Part shown: positions 36,901-48,279 of the stretch, piece by piece
How positions within the stretch are numbered: position 1 is the first letter of the stretch
Layout of the letters: the number at the start of each line of letters is the position of its first letter
Source of the DNA: Elmis aenea
Taxonomy: Eukaryota > Arthropoda > Insecta > Coleoptera > Elmidae
Assembly (NCBI GenBank): GCA_947652605.1
Contig: CANTFG010000270.1
Location: forward strand, 124,001-188,000
Direction of reading: 5' to 3'
Length of the DNA stretch: 64,000 nucleotides
The notes under the pieces: generated by a model
The model's input: the letters and a program-made list of their open reading frames with translations, nothing else
Told to the model about the DNA's origin: nothing
Databases searched by the model: none
Position numbers and translations under genes: made by a program

Positions 36901-38456
36901 TGTAAATCGTTTAAACGTTATTGTATAACAAATTCTATCATATTCAGTACTCTAAGCGGTTAAAACCGAGCTCGGTGGATAGCTGGTAAAGCAGCCTAGC
37001 GAGTAATCGGGAGATCATGGGTTCGAATCCCGAGGCCGTCTGTCATAATAGGGGTTTCGGGTGGTTTTCCCTTCCTACTATAGGCAAATGCTGTGACTCT
37101 GTGACAGTACTTCCACCTACCCTTACCTTACCCATCCTATCGTTGTTCCCCCCTCCTGTACTCTAATAATAGCTACACTACCTACACTAATAACCTCTGC
37201 AGTTGAAGTGTCATTAAACCCACAAATACAAAAATAAATAAAAAGGCGGTTAAATTTGATGTTGGTTGTCACAATTCTCGTTTTCGCGTTGAAAACCGCG
37301 CCTTCTTCAATAAGTTAATTAAAAGAGTCAAAAACGGTAGGTTTTACAACAAAAACTATTAAATTAAAAAAAAAACACCAAGCTTTAAAAAAATAATGTT
37401 TTTAATAGAAAAATTTCAACCCACCAAAAAGTTCTGATAAAAAAACCAACAGGGGTCACACTTTTCAGCTCCCTGTGAAGGTGGGAGATGTTAAAAATAT
37501 TACTATGGGAAACATTTTAATAAGTATAAAACATCTACCAAATATCATTTACCTACCTACATTTATCCAAATTTGAGAAATAAAATAAAAACCTAATTTT
37601 ACCGCTCCCCTTTAGGGGGGTGTAACTCCGAAAGGAGACGCCTAAGAAAATTGTTTTATATGAAATACCCCCCTGAATTTTCGATAAGGTATCACCACCC
37701 AATTTTTTTCGCAATATTTAAAAAACACCCTGTATAATTGAAAGTTTTATTTCTATGGTAATTATCTATTATCTACTTACTGAAAATTGGATCGATTTCA
37801 TAAGGGATTTCATTGTTGGACCACCGAAGCGATTCGTCCAGAACTCCGTTGCGTTGATCGGGAGTTAGTATGATATCCCCTTGATATTGCCCACTTATTT
37901 CCCATATATTTTGCTTATCGGCTTCAGTCCATGTCCTTAAACGTTCAGCTACAACATAATGAAATTTAAAATCACATTTTTCATAGCTACCCTTTTAAAA
38001 TTGTTTCAAAATGAAACTATTTAGGAAATAGATTTGTACGTAAACACAGCATATTAGTGATTTAAATAACTTTATGTATAAATCACATCGTTTTTATTAA
38101 GAATATCTTGTATAAATGCTAAATAAATTTTAAAAAACATTGCAACTGACAAAAAAAAAAGAGTTTTAAACCTGGTCCAACATATCTAGAAGATATCGTT
38201 TGTAAGAAAAGATAAGAGATTTTAAATTAAACTGATCTCTATACGTAAATAAATTACTGAAACAATTTAAACATTGATGAGACAACAAATTAATGCATTT
38301 TTAATTAAAGACAATAGATTTATGTGTCGACCAAAATAATTTTGCTTTTATTTTACCTTGTTCTGGAGTGAGCTTCGCCACATTTGGATGAATATGTGCT
38401 GAAGACACTAGTTGAACCCCCAACACTACAAAAACCAGATATGTCGAGCTTACCAT
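33971..38456 (-). CDS. Astacin-family zinc metalloprotease 1 (six coding exons)
   Basis: Exons in order of transcription: 38456-38357, 37948-37781, 36882-36773, 35066-34859, 34433-34300, 34054-33971; 804 nt, 267 aa. Residues 1-20 form a signal peptide (MVSSTYLVFVVLGVQLVSSA). The pro-segment has YQGDI, the FxGD-type motif whose Asp blocks the zinc. The mature enzyme shows KTCIN, GGCWSY, QGCLRAG, the zinc site HEFLHALGFYH, the Met-turn SVMHY and a final MYGC. Four cysteines match the two conserved disulfides. After the third zinc His the usual Glu is Gln (HQQS). The enzyme has no EGF, CUB or other tail. It is expected to be secreted and to cleave proteins, in gut or reproductive tissue judging from insect relatives. 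Its introns hold a SINE, a hAT MITE and RT debris. The substrate is unknown. Confidence 0.93.
34504..34850. mobile_element. Possible hAT fragment in an astacin intron
   Basis: The left tip CAGGGGTGGGCCATTTTTTT matches a common hAT end type, but no complementary right end was found. A 68-codon frame at 34621-34827 has no recognisable signature. It is probably a truncated or rearranged element. Confidence 0.35.
35200..35415 (+). pseudogene. Non-LTR retrotransposon 3' tail fragment
   Basis: In one plus frame the sequence reads HVHKMGEDGISRRHMKPETR and then KGIPRKIWNEEEKEA, the pattern of the basic region near the end of RTE-like reverse transcriptases (gh..Rm, rGrP.k.W). It is short and broken by stops. 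It lies in the third intron of astacin gene 1, opposite to the gene. Confidence 0.5.
35541..36112 (+). repeat. Tandem duplication, unit about 338 bp
   Basis: 35541-35770 and 35879-36112 share 'ccggatcaaaatttt', 'gtagaccgagcgaac', 'ttttgccgggttctcg', 'ccctactcgcaaagg' and 'caaattttgattttttcc', at about 90 percent identity by eye. Part of a third related sequence may exist near 61340-61390. The identity is unknown; it is CpG-richer than its surroundings. Confidence 0.65.
36552..36749. mobile_element. hAT MITE, 198 bp, with perfect 8-bp TSD
   Basis: Ends CAGAGGCGGATTAAAG and TTAAATCTGCCTCTG are complementary apart from small differences, and GCTAGGTG lies on both sides (36544-36551 and 36750-36757). 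The right target duplication ends only 16 bp from the third coding exon of astacin gene 1 (36773), so the element is next to the donor site. Confidence 0.85.
36965..37245 (+). mobile_element. tRNA-derived SINE with 9-bp TSD
   Basis: The head holds a box-A-like stretch (GTGGATAGCTGGTAAAGC) and an exact box B (GGTTCGAATCC) spaced as in a tRNA promoter. It is followed by an unrelated body of about 200 bp and an A-rich tail (ACAAAAATAAATAAAAAG). GCGGTTAAA flanks it at 36956-36964 and 37246-37254, the expected result of LINE-mediated insertion. It lies within the second intron of astacin gene 1, opposite to the gene. Confidence 0.88.
37255..37740. other. Intron with a one-ended foldback remnant
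   Basis: The interval ends in AAAACACCCTG followed by TA, the right tip of a CAGGGTG-type element. No matching left tip was found, so it is probably truncated. Nothing else is recognised. Confidence 0.4.
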
Positions 38457-39134
38457 GGTGCCAGCAGGAGAATGACGAAGAATTGATACGTTCGCATCTA
38501 TTTATTAGTATAAAATTTTGCTTATCATAAGTATTGAACAATTGGGTAATATTTATATATCACAAATAGCTTCAAGTACGATGTTTTTTAAAATCAACTT
38601 CAAGTGTCACTCTAAAGACACTTACTTTGTAATTGTTCACGAGTTTGAATAGTGCATTGTTACTTCTCTGCAAATTGATTTATTATTAATTTATATCTAT
38701 GTTATTATCAAAAGTTTTTTTCACAAGGATTTAAACAAATGGCAGAGTACGTGTGTTCTGATTTCGTAATTTTTTGAGTTGTATTAGCGTAAAAATTCAA
38801 AAACTAGCTAATAATGGAACTGTTTCTACACTAAAATACTAAGGATTTACAGAAATTTACACCAAAAACAGCATAGAAAAAAATCTGTTTGTATCCCCAT
38901 GTATTAAACAAGCTATAAGAGATAGACCAGGGAAGGGCCACCTTTTTTAAGTCAGAGGCCAGGATGAATTCCACATGTTTCATCCGTGGGCCACATCAGT
39001 TAATAATCACTTTCATAATACTTTAAACATTTTTGGTAAATTGTATAATTTATTTTTTATTTTATTTATTAAAAGTCAGAAATTTGATCAATGAATGAAT
39101 TTAAAAATTTTGTCATCATTATAAATGTCATATA
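38457..39134. other. Spacer upstream of astacin gene 1, hAT-like remnant
   Basis: At 38930 'ccagggaagggccacctttttt' with a nearby 'gtgggccacatcagttaat' resembles the end of a hAT element (CAGGG(G/A)-GGGCCA). Neither a second end nor a target duplication was seen. Confidence 0.35.
38521..38526 (-). promoter_or_regulatory. GATA site upstream of astacin gene 1
   Basis: GATAAG reads on the minus strand 65-70 nt upstream of the start codon at 38456, followed by an AT-rich TTTTATAC stretch. GATA factors drive many insect gut genes, so a role is plausible, but a six-base match in AT-rich DNA is weak evidence. Confidence 0.25.
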
Positions 39135-40651
39135 CAGGGTGTCCCAGTTAACTTGAACAGCATGGGGATCTCGTAAACGGTAAGAGATACAGAGTTGGCT
39201 AAATGGGTCAAAATGATCTATGATTCAAGAGCAACTATTCTATGAAAAAAAAACTTGAAAAAAATTTACAGTTTTTGGGCTATTCGTAAAAAACAAAAAA
39301 ACGACGTTTTCGATTTTTGCTTATAAATTGCTTATTTAAAATCATACCCAAAATATTTTTCGACATTATTAGGACACTTTTTTGCGTAGAATTGAAATTA
39401 GTTAATAAATTTTACCTATCTTCATTTGTTTTTGTTATTTTAACATCAACTTTCTTATTTTAAATACGGGTCGTAGTTGGCTATGACACCATTAAAAAGA
39501 GATTTTTTTTCTCGTTTCATTGATGTATGGGTTGTTAGGTTTATTTTTAAAAATAAGCAAGTTATAGCAATATTATTGTATTTGTTAAGTTTAATCAAAG
39601 CCGCCATTGCAAAACAAAACAAAACATCACATAAATAAACTAGCTGAACTTAATTAAACACAAATAAACCTAAATAATTTAAGAATTTTTCAAATTACAT
39701 AATAATTTATGTTTTTCCAATTACTGTCACTATTGAATCTAAATTATAACATGCGTTCAAAGTGTAGCTCACTCTCCATGTGCAATACAAATTTGAGATC
39801 TGCACTTTGTAGATAATAATGTTTTTCTAAGGATATTTCTTTTTATTTGATAAACTTTTGTTAAACTATCCAATCTTAATTTTGTAATTGTGTTCAGCTG
39901 TCTTTTTATGATTAGCTGTTTTAAGAACATTTTATCAAGCAGAAAGTAATATGCATAAGAAATAATTGTTATCTACAAAGTGCAGATCTCAAATTTGCAT
40001 TGCTCATGGAGAGTGGGCTGCACTTTGAACGCATGTTATAATTTAGATTCAATAGTAATAGTAATTGGAAAAACATAAATTATTATGTAATTTGAAAAAT
40101 ATCTTAAATTATTTAGGTTTATTTGTGTTTAATTAAGTACAGCTAGTTTATTTACGTGATGTTTTGTTTTGTTTTCCAATGGCCACTTTGATTAAACTTA
40201 ACAAATACAATAATATTGCTATAACTTGCTTATTTTTAAAAATAAACCTAACAACCCATACATTAATGAAACGAGAAAAAAAATCTCTTTTTAATGGTGT
40301 CATAGCCAACTACGACCCGTATTTAAAATAAGAAAGTTGATGTTAAAATAACAAAAACAAATGAAGATAGGTAAAATTTATTAACTAATTTCAATTCTAC
40401 GCAAAAAAGTGTCCTAATAATGTCGAAAAATATTTTGGGTATGATTTTAAATAAGCAAGTTATAAGCAAAAATCGAAAACGTCATTTTTTTGTTTTTTAC
40501 GAATAGCCCAAAAACTGTAAATTTTTTTCAAGTTTTTTTTTCATAGAATAGTTGCTCTTAAATCATAGATCATTTTGACCCATTTAACCAACTCTGTATC
40601 TCTTACCGTTTACGAGATCCCCATGCTGTTCAAGTTAACTGGGACACCCTG
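39135..40651. mobile_element. Complete TA-flanked foldback, 1517 bp
   Basis: It begins CAGGGTGTCCCAGTTAACTT and ends AAGTTAACTGGGACACCCTG, a perfect 20-bp terminal match, with TA at 39133-39134 and 40652-40653. The arms remain complementary across most of their length (for example 'atggagagtgagct' near 39770 with the region near 40010). The element has no reading frame. It is the reference copy for the half element at 2630-3114. Confidence 0.9.
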
Positions 40652-40689
40652 TATAATTGAACAATTAAAAGGATAAGAGATCGGAAAGA

Positions 40690-40815
40690 CTTCTTCTTAA
40701 TTGGGTCCTCTTCTACCTTTCGGTGTTAAGGTATTTTTTCTAGTTCTTGATTACGCTTCTCCATCTCTGTCTGTCATTGGCTAGCTGTGGCACATATCTC
40801 CAGCTGACACAAATA
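40690..40815 (-). pseudogene. Non-LTR retrotransposon 3' tail fragment
   Basis: On the minus strand the sequence reads VSWRYVPQLANDRQRWRS, nearly the same peptide as in the fragment at 56911-57135 (VSWRDVPQLANDRQWRN). Both are the extreme C-terminus of one non-LTR family, here reduced to about 120 bp. Confidence 0.6.
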
Positions 40816-41530
40816 TACATAATCAAATACTACTAGCATTTATTTTTCTGAATCTATTGATGTATCACACATGGTATTTTACTTCTTTATTCATTGTCAA
40901 ATTTAAAAAAAGGGGTTTTAAATAATAATCATTATAAATCAGGTAGGCCGGTCGTTGTAGTTTAATAATGAAGAAAAACGCGATATGAGGCGACTTTTTT
41001 ATCCATATTTTAAGATTTGTTATACGTTATCACATGCTTTATACAAATTTACTTAAAATTCTCTTTAGTGTAGTATTTTCTCCGGATATGTTTGTAATGA
41101 AAATGGTTTTTTTTTGTCATCTGAATCCTTTCTGCCATATTTTTGGCAAAAGCCCCTAGGTTTCTGTTCAACATACAAAAATATTTGTAGGAGTGTTGTC
41201 TTCTTTTTGAATATGTTTCTGTATATCGTTGACTAGACAATATAGAATTCCTATTCAATGAATAAAAAATTCGCAGCATATCGCGCTTTTCTTTATTATT
41301 AAAGGATATTTTTATTTATTAATGTGACAAGTAATGGGCTTTCAAAACTTTCGGTTTGTTGATTGGTTGTCATGGAAACAACATAAACTGCAATGACCGG
41401 CCTACCTGATTTATATTGGTTATTGTTTAAAAACCTTTTTTTTAAATTTGGAAATGAATAAAGAAGTAAAATACCATGTGTGATACATCAATGAATTCAG
41501 TAAAATAAATGCTATTTGATTATGTAAATA
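40808..41530. mobile_element. Palindromic element, arms of about 200 bp
   Basis: Sequence from 'acataatcaaatac' through 'gatgtatcacacatgg' and 'aatcaggtaggccggtc' returns inverted at 41380-41530. The loop (about 40990-41380) is not recognised. A CACCCTG tip with TA near 41823 suggests that it was once part of a larger CAGGGTG element. Confidence 0.65.
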
Positions 41531-42171
41531 GCAAAAATTGCGCCCATAAGAAAAACTAAAGTTGGTTTTTATAAAACAAAAACGAATCGATCTGGGAAAA
41601 ATTTGTGACCCCCATCCGGATTGGCTTAAAAGTTGCCTCGGCAAAGTTTTACACATTTGAAATATTTGATACTTCAAAGGAGACGATTTTCAAAAATCGT
41701 ATTTTCCGGTTTTCCTAATTTTCTTGAATAACGTTTGAGATATTTGCAATTTCTCTTTGGATTAGGTATCAATAAGCACAAAATTTAGCAACTTTGCCAA
41801 ATTTAAACTTTCACCCTGTATATGTAGGACAATAGGTTTAAATTTAGCAAAGCCAATACATTTTATATTAATTTAATTTAAACGACTGACTTCTTTTTTT
41901 TTAGGGGCAATTATAATGGTTTTAATAAATTTTACTTGTAAATACATTTAATAAAAGCAAAGACAGTTAAAAGCTTTATTTTTTCAACTAAACTACATAT
42001 TTTTTTGGTCATATTATGATTCATAAGGTTTGTTGAGGATGCGGTTTTTGATGTATATTAATACTTTATAGTGATACTTTTAAGTATTTTAAACTTGGGC
42101 GAGTAATAAAACCTTGAAATTTTTTGTAAAACACTTTTGGTAATTGATTTCGCACGAGCTTTATGTATGAT
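41531..42171. other. 3' flank of astacin gene 2
   Basis: A one-ended CACCCTG tip lies near 41815-41822. On the minus strand AATAAA is at 41981-41976, about 190 nt after the stop, and could serve polyadenylation. No gene is seen. Confidence 0.4.
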
Positions 42172-45100
42172 TCACGTGCAATTATACATTTTATTTAGTT
42201 TTGATACATCTGTGGCACTTAGACCAATCCTTTGACCTATTCTTGCTGTTGGATCCTAAAAAAACATTGCCTGAATAGCCATCAATGTATTACTTGAGAT
42301 TTTACCTTAGGTATTATTGTTTTTTCTCTGTTCGCGCTGAAAGCATACTCGCCATAATGCATAACACTACCGTAGTCGTAAGCTTCATCATAACTGGTTA
42401 TAAGCGTCGCAGGATATTTTTTAAAGTTGTGCGCCTTGTCTTAAAAAAATTATAACGTGTTAGATGACGTAAGGACTCGATGAAAAATATTAGTTTTTAG
42501 ACCATTTTTTTCCAAATTTTACTAGCACTGTATGTTTAAAATGCTTGTTACTTTAATCGGAATATGTGGAAGTCGGAGGGCGCGCGGTCCGGTGAATACG
42601 GAGGGCCACACAAAACTTCTCAGCCAAACTCATGCACACAGCTTTTACGTTATTGTACAGAATCTAAGAAAGTTTAGACCCTACGCGTTGTGTATTGATA
42701 AACAGAGAAATGTAAAAATGAAAGTGATTTTTGTATTGTGAAATAAATGAGTTACGAATTTTCAAATTTGTAATTTGGTTTTGTTCACTTTTGTTAGAGA
42801 ATTACCAAATTTAATAAATCGTACCTGGAATTATATTTGCCCATATTATATCAACGTAATCATCCCTATTACTGGAACTTTGCTGATGATAAAATCCAAG
42901 TGCGTGCAAAAATTCATGTTGTATTGTGCCAGCCCGAAGACAACCATTACCTGGGTCATTTGGCTGAAGATTTAAAGTTTGATTGCCTCCTTGTCTACCG
43001 ACACTTGACCAACAACCGCTTTCATCAGCCTGCGAGTACACGTACAAATACATACAAATTTTAGAAATTAAAATCAGGTCTTCATCAATTAGTTTTGTTT
43101 TGCAGTCTATGTGTAATGCTTTTTATTTTTAATACACTTTTTGTAAGTTTTTTTGACTCAAATTCGAAAAGAAGAATTCTTTTAGTAATATGTTTTATTA
43201 CAGATATTTTTACATTTTTCTTTTATGTTCTTACATAATAAATTTACATCACTTTAAACGGGCTAGGTTGGAACAGGTAGAAAGCTTTAAATATTTGAGA
43301 GTGATCATAGAGAAAAATGTAGGAATGGACAAAGAGATAAGCGAAAGGACAGAAAATGTGGAAAGAATATTTAACAGTTTAAGAACATCATTTTTTGGAA
43401 ATAGTGAAATCCCAAAACGAACAAAAGTGGAAGTAGTAAAAAAGATAGTAACTCCGGCACTTTTATACGGATTTATGGCCTCTCTGCGCTTCGCCATTGT
43501 TTTTTGTTCTTATTCCTAAAACACTTACTGTAACGTAAACATAGTCAACATCTTTATCTTCTCGCGGTCTGGGTTTAATGCAAGTTTTATTGTCGTAAAT
43601 TTTTAACGTTTCAGTAATATATTCTATCTGAGCGTCATCTGAAAGAGACGTCATTGACATTAGCCACAAAATTATGACCGATAGCAGAACACAACAGGGG
43701 GCGCCAATAGTGCGATAAAGTCCATTATTGCCCTTAATGTCAACTTATTAAAAAAAAGTTTTTAATGAAACTTATAGTATTTCTAGACGTGCATGTTTTA
43801 AAATTAGTTTCAAGTATACAGGGTGTTTCATAAAAGTGGGGCGTCACTAAAGGTATTTTTTTTAAATTGAACACCCAGTATATTTTTGCATAATCGAATT
43901 CAGCAAGAAAATCTCCATATGACAGTATTTTTTTTTTTCATTTTTTTGCGACGTTGCCAATTTATCTCAAAAAATCTTTGAATTTCCAGAAAAACGGGGT
44001 ACAATACTTGTCAAGAGCACAACGTTATGAATAAGTAATAATTGGCAAATGATATTTTGTGCATACAAAGTCTATAGGTGTAGTCATAGTCTAAATACAT
44101 CAAAATTAATTTATATTATACAGGGTGTTTCTTATAGATGTGCCAACTTCCCAATTTTCAAACATCAATAACTTTATTTTTTCAAATGGAACACCCTGTA
44201 TATTATTACGCCATTTTGTTGCATTTTTGTTTTTCTTCAACTTTTCCTTATACTTACCTATACCTAAAATGAATATTTTCTAAGATATTTACATTTTACT
44301 TATTCTTATAAGCGTTGTGTAGGAATTTCCTAGTTTTCTCGGAGTAGGCCCCTGTATACTTGAAACTAATTTTAAAACATGCACCTCTAGAAATACTATA
44401 AGTTTCAATAAAAACTTTTTTTTATTAAGTTGACATTAAGGGCAATAATGGACTTTATCGCACTATTGGCGCACCCTGTATACTTAATTTTTGATCACTA
44501 TAAGAAAATTTTATTTGAGTACCTCTCTAATTCTGTCAGATTTATCTTTTTATGGATTTACCTGAAGAACATTTTCTTTACTTTAATCAATTTTAACATA
44601 TAAAGCAATCTTTTAGTTTAGTTAAACCTTATGGGTAAAAGTACTAACCAAAACGAGGATCAAGTTCGTAAGGTATTTCATTGTTTTCCCATCGTTTCAT
44701 TAGATCCAGGATTCCATTGCGTTGATCGTTATTTAAAACCATATCACCTTCATATTGTCCACTTAATTCCCATATGCTTTGTTTATCATTTTCGTTGTAC
44801 TCTTTCAATCTTGCGACTGAAAAGATGTAAATAACAATGTTAAATTCGCAAATGTAACGGTTGTCTAAACACTCGAGAATAACGTTCCGGAAGATGGCTG
44901 CGTCATTCTAGGAAGCTCCCATCTAGAATAGCACAATGCTGGGCGTCAGCAGCCTTCGAATAAGTGAACATCTGGGAATGATGTCCCAAAACGAGAGATA
45001 ATTGTATAACAAGGCATTTGACAATTCGTCCGGATATCAGATAAATGAGGTAGTTAGTGAGTGTCGTGCTGGGAACGATGTATGTACTTACGAATAGGTG

Positions 45101-45958
45101 ATGCACTTCGCTCGAAAATAACGTTCCGGAATATAGGCTGGGTCATTCTAGGAAGCTCTCATCTGCAAACACAATGCCGGGCGTCTGGAGCTTTCGAATA
45201 AGTGGACATCTGGGAATGATGTTCCAAAACGAGAGATAATTATAACAAAAAGGAGTTTGACAATTCGTTCGGATATCAGATAAATGAGGTAGTTAGTGAG
45301 TGTCATGCTGGGAACGATGTACTGACGTATAGGTGATACGGGGCAAGATATGGAACTAGAAAACGGAGACATTATAAAAGCCTTTATGTTGAAGTAAAAA
45401 TATGCAATATCGGCAGATGTAATAAAAATGATCAGTCGAAGAATCAGTTGGGCACAAAATATTGCCAAGTTGCTCAAATGTATCTGGCAAAAAAAAGACG
45501 AAAGTTGTAAAGTGGAGACCACTAGAAAGAGGAAAACGGGGATGCCGCAGATAAACGTGGATAAGAGATGCAACGAAAGCAATCTTGCCCAACGTTTTTT
45601 AAAATCTCGTGACGAATCTTGGATTTTTGGAAAAATTTGGAACCAATTTTTAGCCGGAAAATGTGACGAATATTGGATTTGACGAATATAGAGATCAATG
45701 TAATTTATTTCTCAATCCCTTACACATTCATTTCTTTAGTTTTTAATCGCGATCCTGGACGCTCTCAGTAGCACTGTTAATTTATCAAGATGTCGATATG
45801 AAAAATGTTGATAAAGCATAAATAATAAGCAAACATAATGTAAGAACCAACATACCTTCCTGAGGCGATAATCGTGCAACTCCTTGTGGCAGTAGATGTA
45901 TAAAATTCGTTAGAAACGAAAAAATAACTACAAACACAAGATCAGTGTGCGGCAGCAT
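42172..45958 (-). CDS. Astacin-family zinc metalloprotease 2 (six coding exons)
   Basis: Exons: 45958-45856, 44816-44649, 43638-43529, 43029-42825, 42439-42306, 42255-42172; 804 nt, 267 aa, with the same phases as gene 1. The N-terminus is hydrophobic (LVFVVIFSFLTNFIHLL, residues 7-23) and fits a signal peptide. The pro-segment has YEGDM. The catalytic domain shows KTCIK, SGCWSS, NGCLRAG, the zinc site HEFLHALGFYH with Gln following, SVMHY and the terminal MYNCT. Exons 2, 3, 5 and 6 equal those of gene 1 in length (168, 110, 134, 84). It is expected to be secreted. A possible TATTTAAAG box lies at 45998-45990, which would leave a very short leader. Introns contain RT debris, foldbacks and a tandem duplication. 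Confidence 0.93.
43240..43485 (+). pseudogene. Non-LTR reverse transcriptase fragment, family R-A
   Basis: A plus-strand frame reads RLEQVESFKYLRVIIEKNVG, then NSLRTSFFGNSEIPKRTK and VEVVKKIVTPALLYGF, matching the segment after the palm domain of RTE-like elements. The same family occurs inverted at 61400-61680. It lies in the intron between exons 3 and 4 of astacin gene 2. Confidence 0.7.
43694..44475. mobile_element. Foldback with a second element inserted at its centre
   Basis: The outer arms, 43694-43816 and 44357-44475, are complementary (CAGGGGGCGCCAATAGTGCG against CGCACTATTGGCGCACCCTG). Between them, at TA, sits 43819-44354, starting CAGGGTGTTTC and ending GGCCCCTG; it contains further internal CAGGGTG and CACCCTG tips (44122, 44195). 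At least two rounds of insertion are implied. The right TA is 44476-44477; the left flank is degraded. Confidence 0.7.
44877..45345 (+). repeat. Tandem duplication, unit about 240 bp
   Basis: 44877-45113 and 45117-45345 both run from 'aataacgttccgga' through 'gggtcattctaggaagctc', 'catctgggaatgatg' and 'gatatcagataaatgagg' to 'gctgggaacgatgta'. They lie in the first intron of astacin gene 2. The 144-codon minus-strand frame at 45148-45582 is a by-product of this and the following RT debris. Confidence 0.7.
45420..45620 (+). pseudogene. Short non-LTR C-terminal fragment
   Basis: In one plus frame, WRPLERGKRGCRR, a stop, then TWIRDATKAIL resembles the RGRPR.TWI.D motif near the end of RTE-like proteins. 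A stop and frame changes break it. Confidence 0.4.
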
Positions 45959-46530
45959 TGTTAAACTGGGTCAGAAGCCACGATGACTTCTTTAAATATT
46001 CTTTGGTATCTATCTCTACGTGCATTGTGACCTTTTTAACGCAAAATATACATGAAAGTAGATATGCCGAATGGAACCCTATTGCGTTTATTATTAATAC
46101 GATATAGCTATGCAGTCGTGACACACTTTCTGTAGTTTTTTTTTTTCATGTGGTACGGCTTGCTTGTCGAAGACATGTTGTAGAAGTTTTAGAAAATTGT
46201 TTGAAATGACGCATGAACCTATAGTTTTCATTTTTAAGGGATAAACTGCATTTATTGCGAATTAAAAACTATTAGATCGTGAAAAAAAACACCTTCCAAT
46301 TATTGAGTATCTTACCGGTCCCACCTTGGGCTCATTTTCAAAGAAATAATTGGAATGATTACAGTAAAATTAGTTGCTAAATGTAAACTTATGTTACATA
46401 TTCAATAATTTTTAATTCGGCTGTATAAATTAAATTTAATGTAAATTTTTTGACTTTTAACTTAATATTGGCTTGCACTAATATGATCACTTGTAAAATA
46501 ATAATTAATTATTATGTTTTCAACTCATAA
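45959..46530. other. Spacer upstream of astacin gene 2
   Basis: No repeat or coding signature is recognised; the sequence is AT-rich and unique within the window as far as can be seen. Confidence 0.4.
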
Positions 46531-47300
46531 GTTATGCCGATGATGTAGCTATACTGACAAGAACTTTGAAGGAACCGGGAGAGATCACAGGCAGAATGGC
46601 AGAAGCAGCACAAAAAATGAGATTAAGGATAAACGAAGATAAGACCAAGCTAATGAGAATAGGACAACAAACAATAGAAGACAGGCTACTGGTAGAGGAA
46701 TTTGAGGAAGTAAATCAATTTGTGTATTTGGGGACACTTCTCACAAACAGAATGGAAGAAGAAAAAGACATAAACATGAGAATTCTGAAAGCCAACAAAA
46801 GTGCAGGAGCTTTAAATAACGTAATAAGAGCAAATCAGTTATCTAGGAGCACCAAACTACGTTTGTATAAAACAATACTGAGACCAACAGCGATCTATGG
46901 GGACCTGGGTACTGAACAAAAATGCAAAGGAAGCCCTTAGTAGATGGGAAGGAAAGATAATTAGGAGAATAGAAGGAGGGAAGAGAACAGATGAGGGATA
47001 AATAAGAAGAACGAACGAGAAGGTATCCTATACAATTTTCAAAGAAGCAACCATAGATAAAGTAATAAATGCCAGAATAAGACAATGGCTAGGGCATATT
47101 GAGAGAAGGGAGGACAGCAGAGTAATAAAAGAGATAGCGTGGAAAAAGCCTGCATACAAGAAAAACGAGGAAGACCCAGAAAAAGATGGAGAGAAGCTGT
47201 GGAGGCAGAACTAAGATAGAAAAACATAATGAATTGGAGGAAGAAAGCGAAAGAGGGAAGAGTGTGGAAGAACATTACCAAGCTCTGGGCCTAAACGGTC
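46530..47300 (+). pseudogene. Non-LTR reverse transcriptase, 3' portion, disrupted
   Basis: The frame at 46566-46940 gives MRLRINEDKTKLMRIG, VNQFVYLGTLLTNRMEEEKD and LYKTILRPTAIYG. After a frameshift the end reads KRGRPRKRWREAVEAEL. The order and motifs are those of RTE-clade elements after the catalytic YADD. The preceding bases ('tatgccgatgatgta', YADDV) at 46532-46546 preserve the catalytic motif in the same frame. The 5' part is absent. Confidence 0.8.
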
Positions 47301-47926
47301 TGCAAAATAGCTTTTATATAATATATTATGTTGTAAATATTAAATTAAGTGCCAAATTAAAGAGCACAAAATTTCGTTTATATTAAATAGATTTTATTTA
47401 CGTCAAATTGTGTTTGTTGATTTAAGTTAATATAAATTAATTATCGAAACCTCAAAAAGTCGAGTGTCAACTTATTTATGGCGGCCACTGGATAAATAAT
47501 AGAGCATCGATACTCCATACTCACCAGACTTGGCAATTGCGACTTTTGGTAAATTTTCACTCAAAAAAAGCGGGGTAGTGCTTGTTTGATGAGGATATTC
47601 ATAGAGTCGTTCACGATGAAAACATCGATTACTCATGTTTATAAACATTTTCTGATAATACTAATCTAACTGGAGATGTTGCTGATACTTACGTATATTA
47701 ATTAAGTTTTTTTTTATCGCGTACTTTACTCGATTTATTTCACACGACACTTTTTTTAAGGACAACACATATCTAGGTTTTTAATACAATTGATACTTTT
47801 AAATATCCACTAGAATTCTCGAGATTAGTACCCAGCGAAAGTAATGCTGTTATTTATTTGTTTTGTTCTTTTTAAATAAAATTAGCTCTGGTTAATGTTG
47901 CAGTTTTTTGCTTTTCTTCTTTCGCG
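47301..47926. other. Spacer; 3' end is a segmental-duplication flank
   Basis: From about 47848 the sequence ('gctgttatttatttg...gttgcagttttttgcttttc') matches 62425-62510 and belongs to the duplicated 3' flank shared by astacin genes 3 and 4. The preceding 500 bp has no recognised feature. Confidence 0.55.
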
Positions 47927-48279
47927 CAGTGGCGTGGTTATAGTTTGTGCCGCCTGGGGCGGTCTGAGTTTGCCGCCCCTCTCAATAAGGGTTGCCAACT
48001 CTAGATTTTGTCAAAAGCAAACAGATATCGACACAAAAAAAGTGGGGGGAGGGACAAAATGCGCCGCAGGCGATTTGTTTTAAAATTTTAGATGTTCAAA
48101 TGTGTTTTAATGCAAAGTTAGATAATGTACTTTACCATAATCCAAAATTACAGTTTTATGGCAAAACATATTCTGATTTTTATTTTTTTAAATGAGATCG
48201 CCTCCACCCTCACGAAATTATTTTTAATAAGGGTAAAAACATTCACTTATATGTAGTTTCCATTTAGATAAAGGAACAC

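Noticed and set aside
36965..37040. Genuine tRNA gene
   Set aside because: Box B is perfect, but the cloverleaf is imperfect and an unrelated body, A-rich tail and target duplication follow, so it is a SINE head.
45148..45582. 144-codon minus-strand frame, the longest in the window
   Set aside because: It runs across a tandem duplication and antisense to RT debris inside an astacin intron; no domain is recognised.
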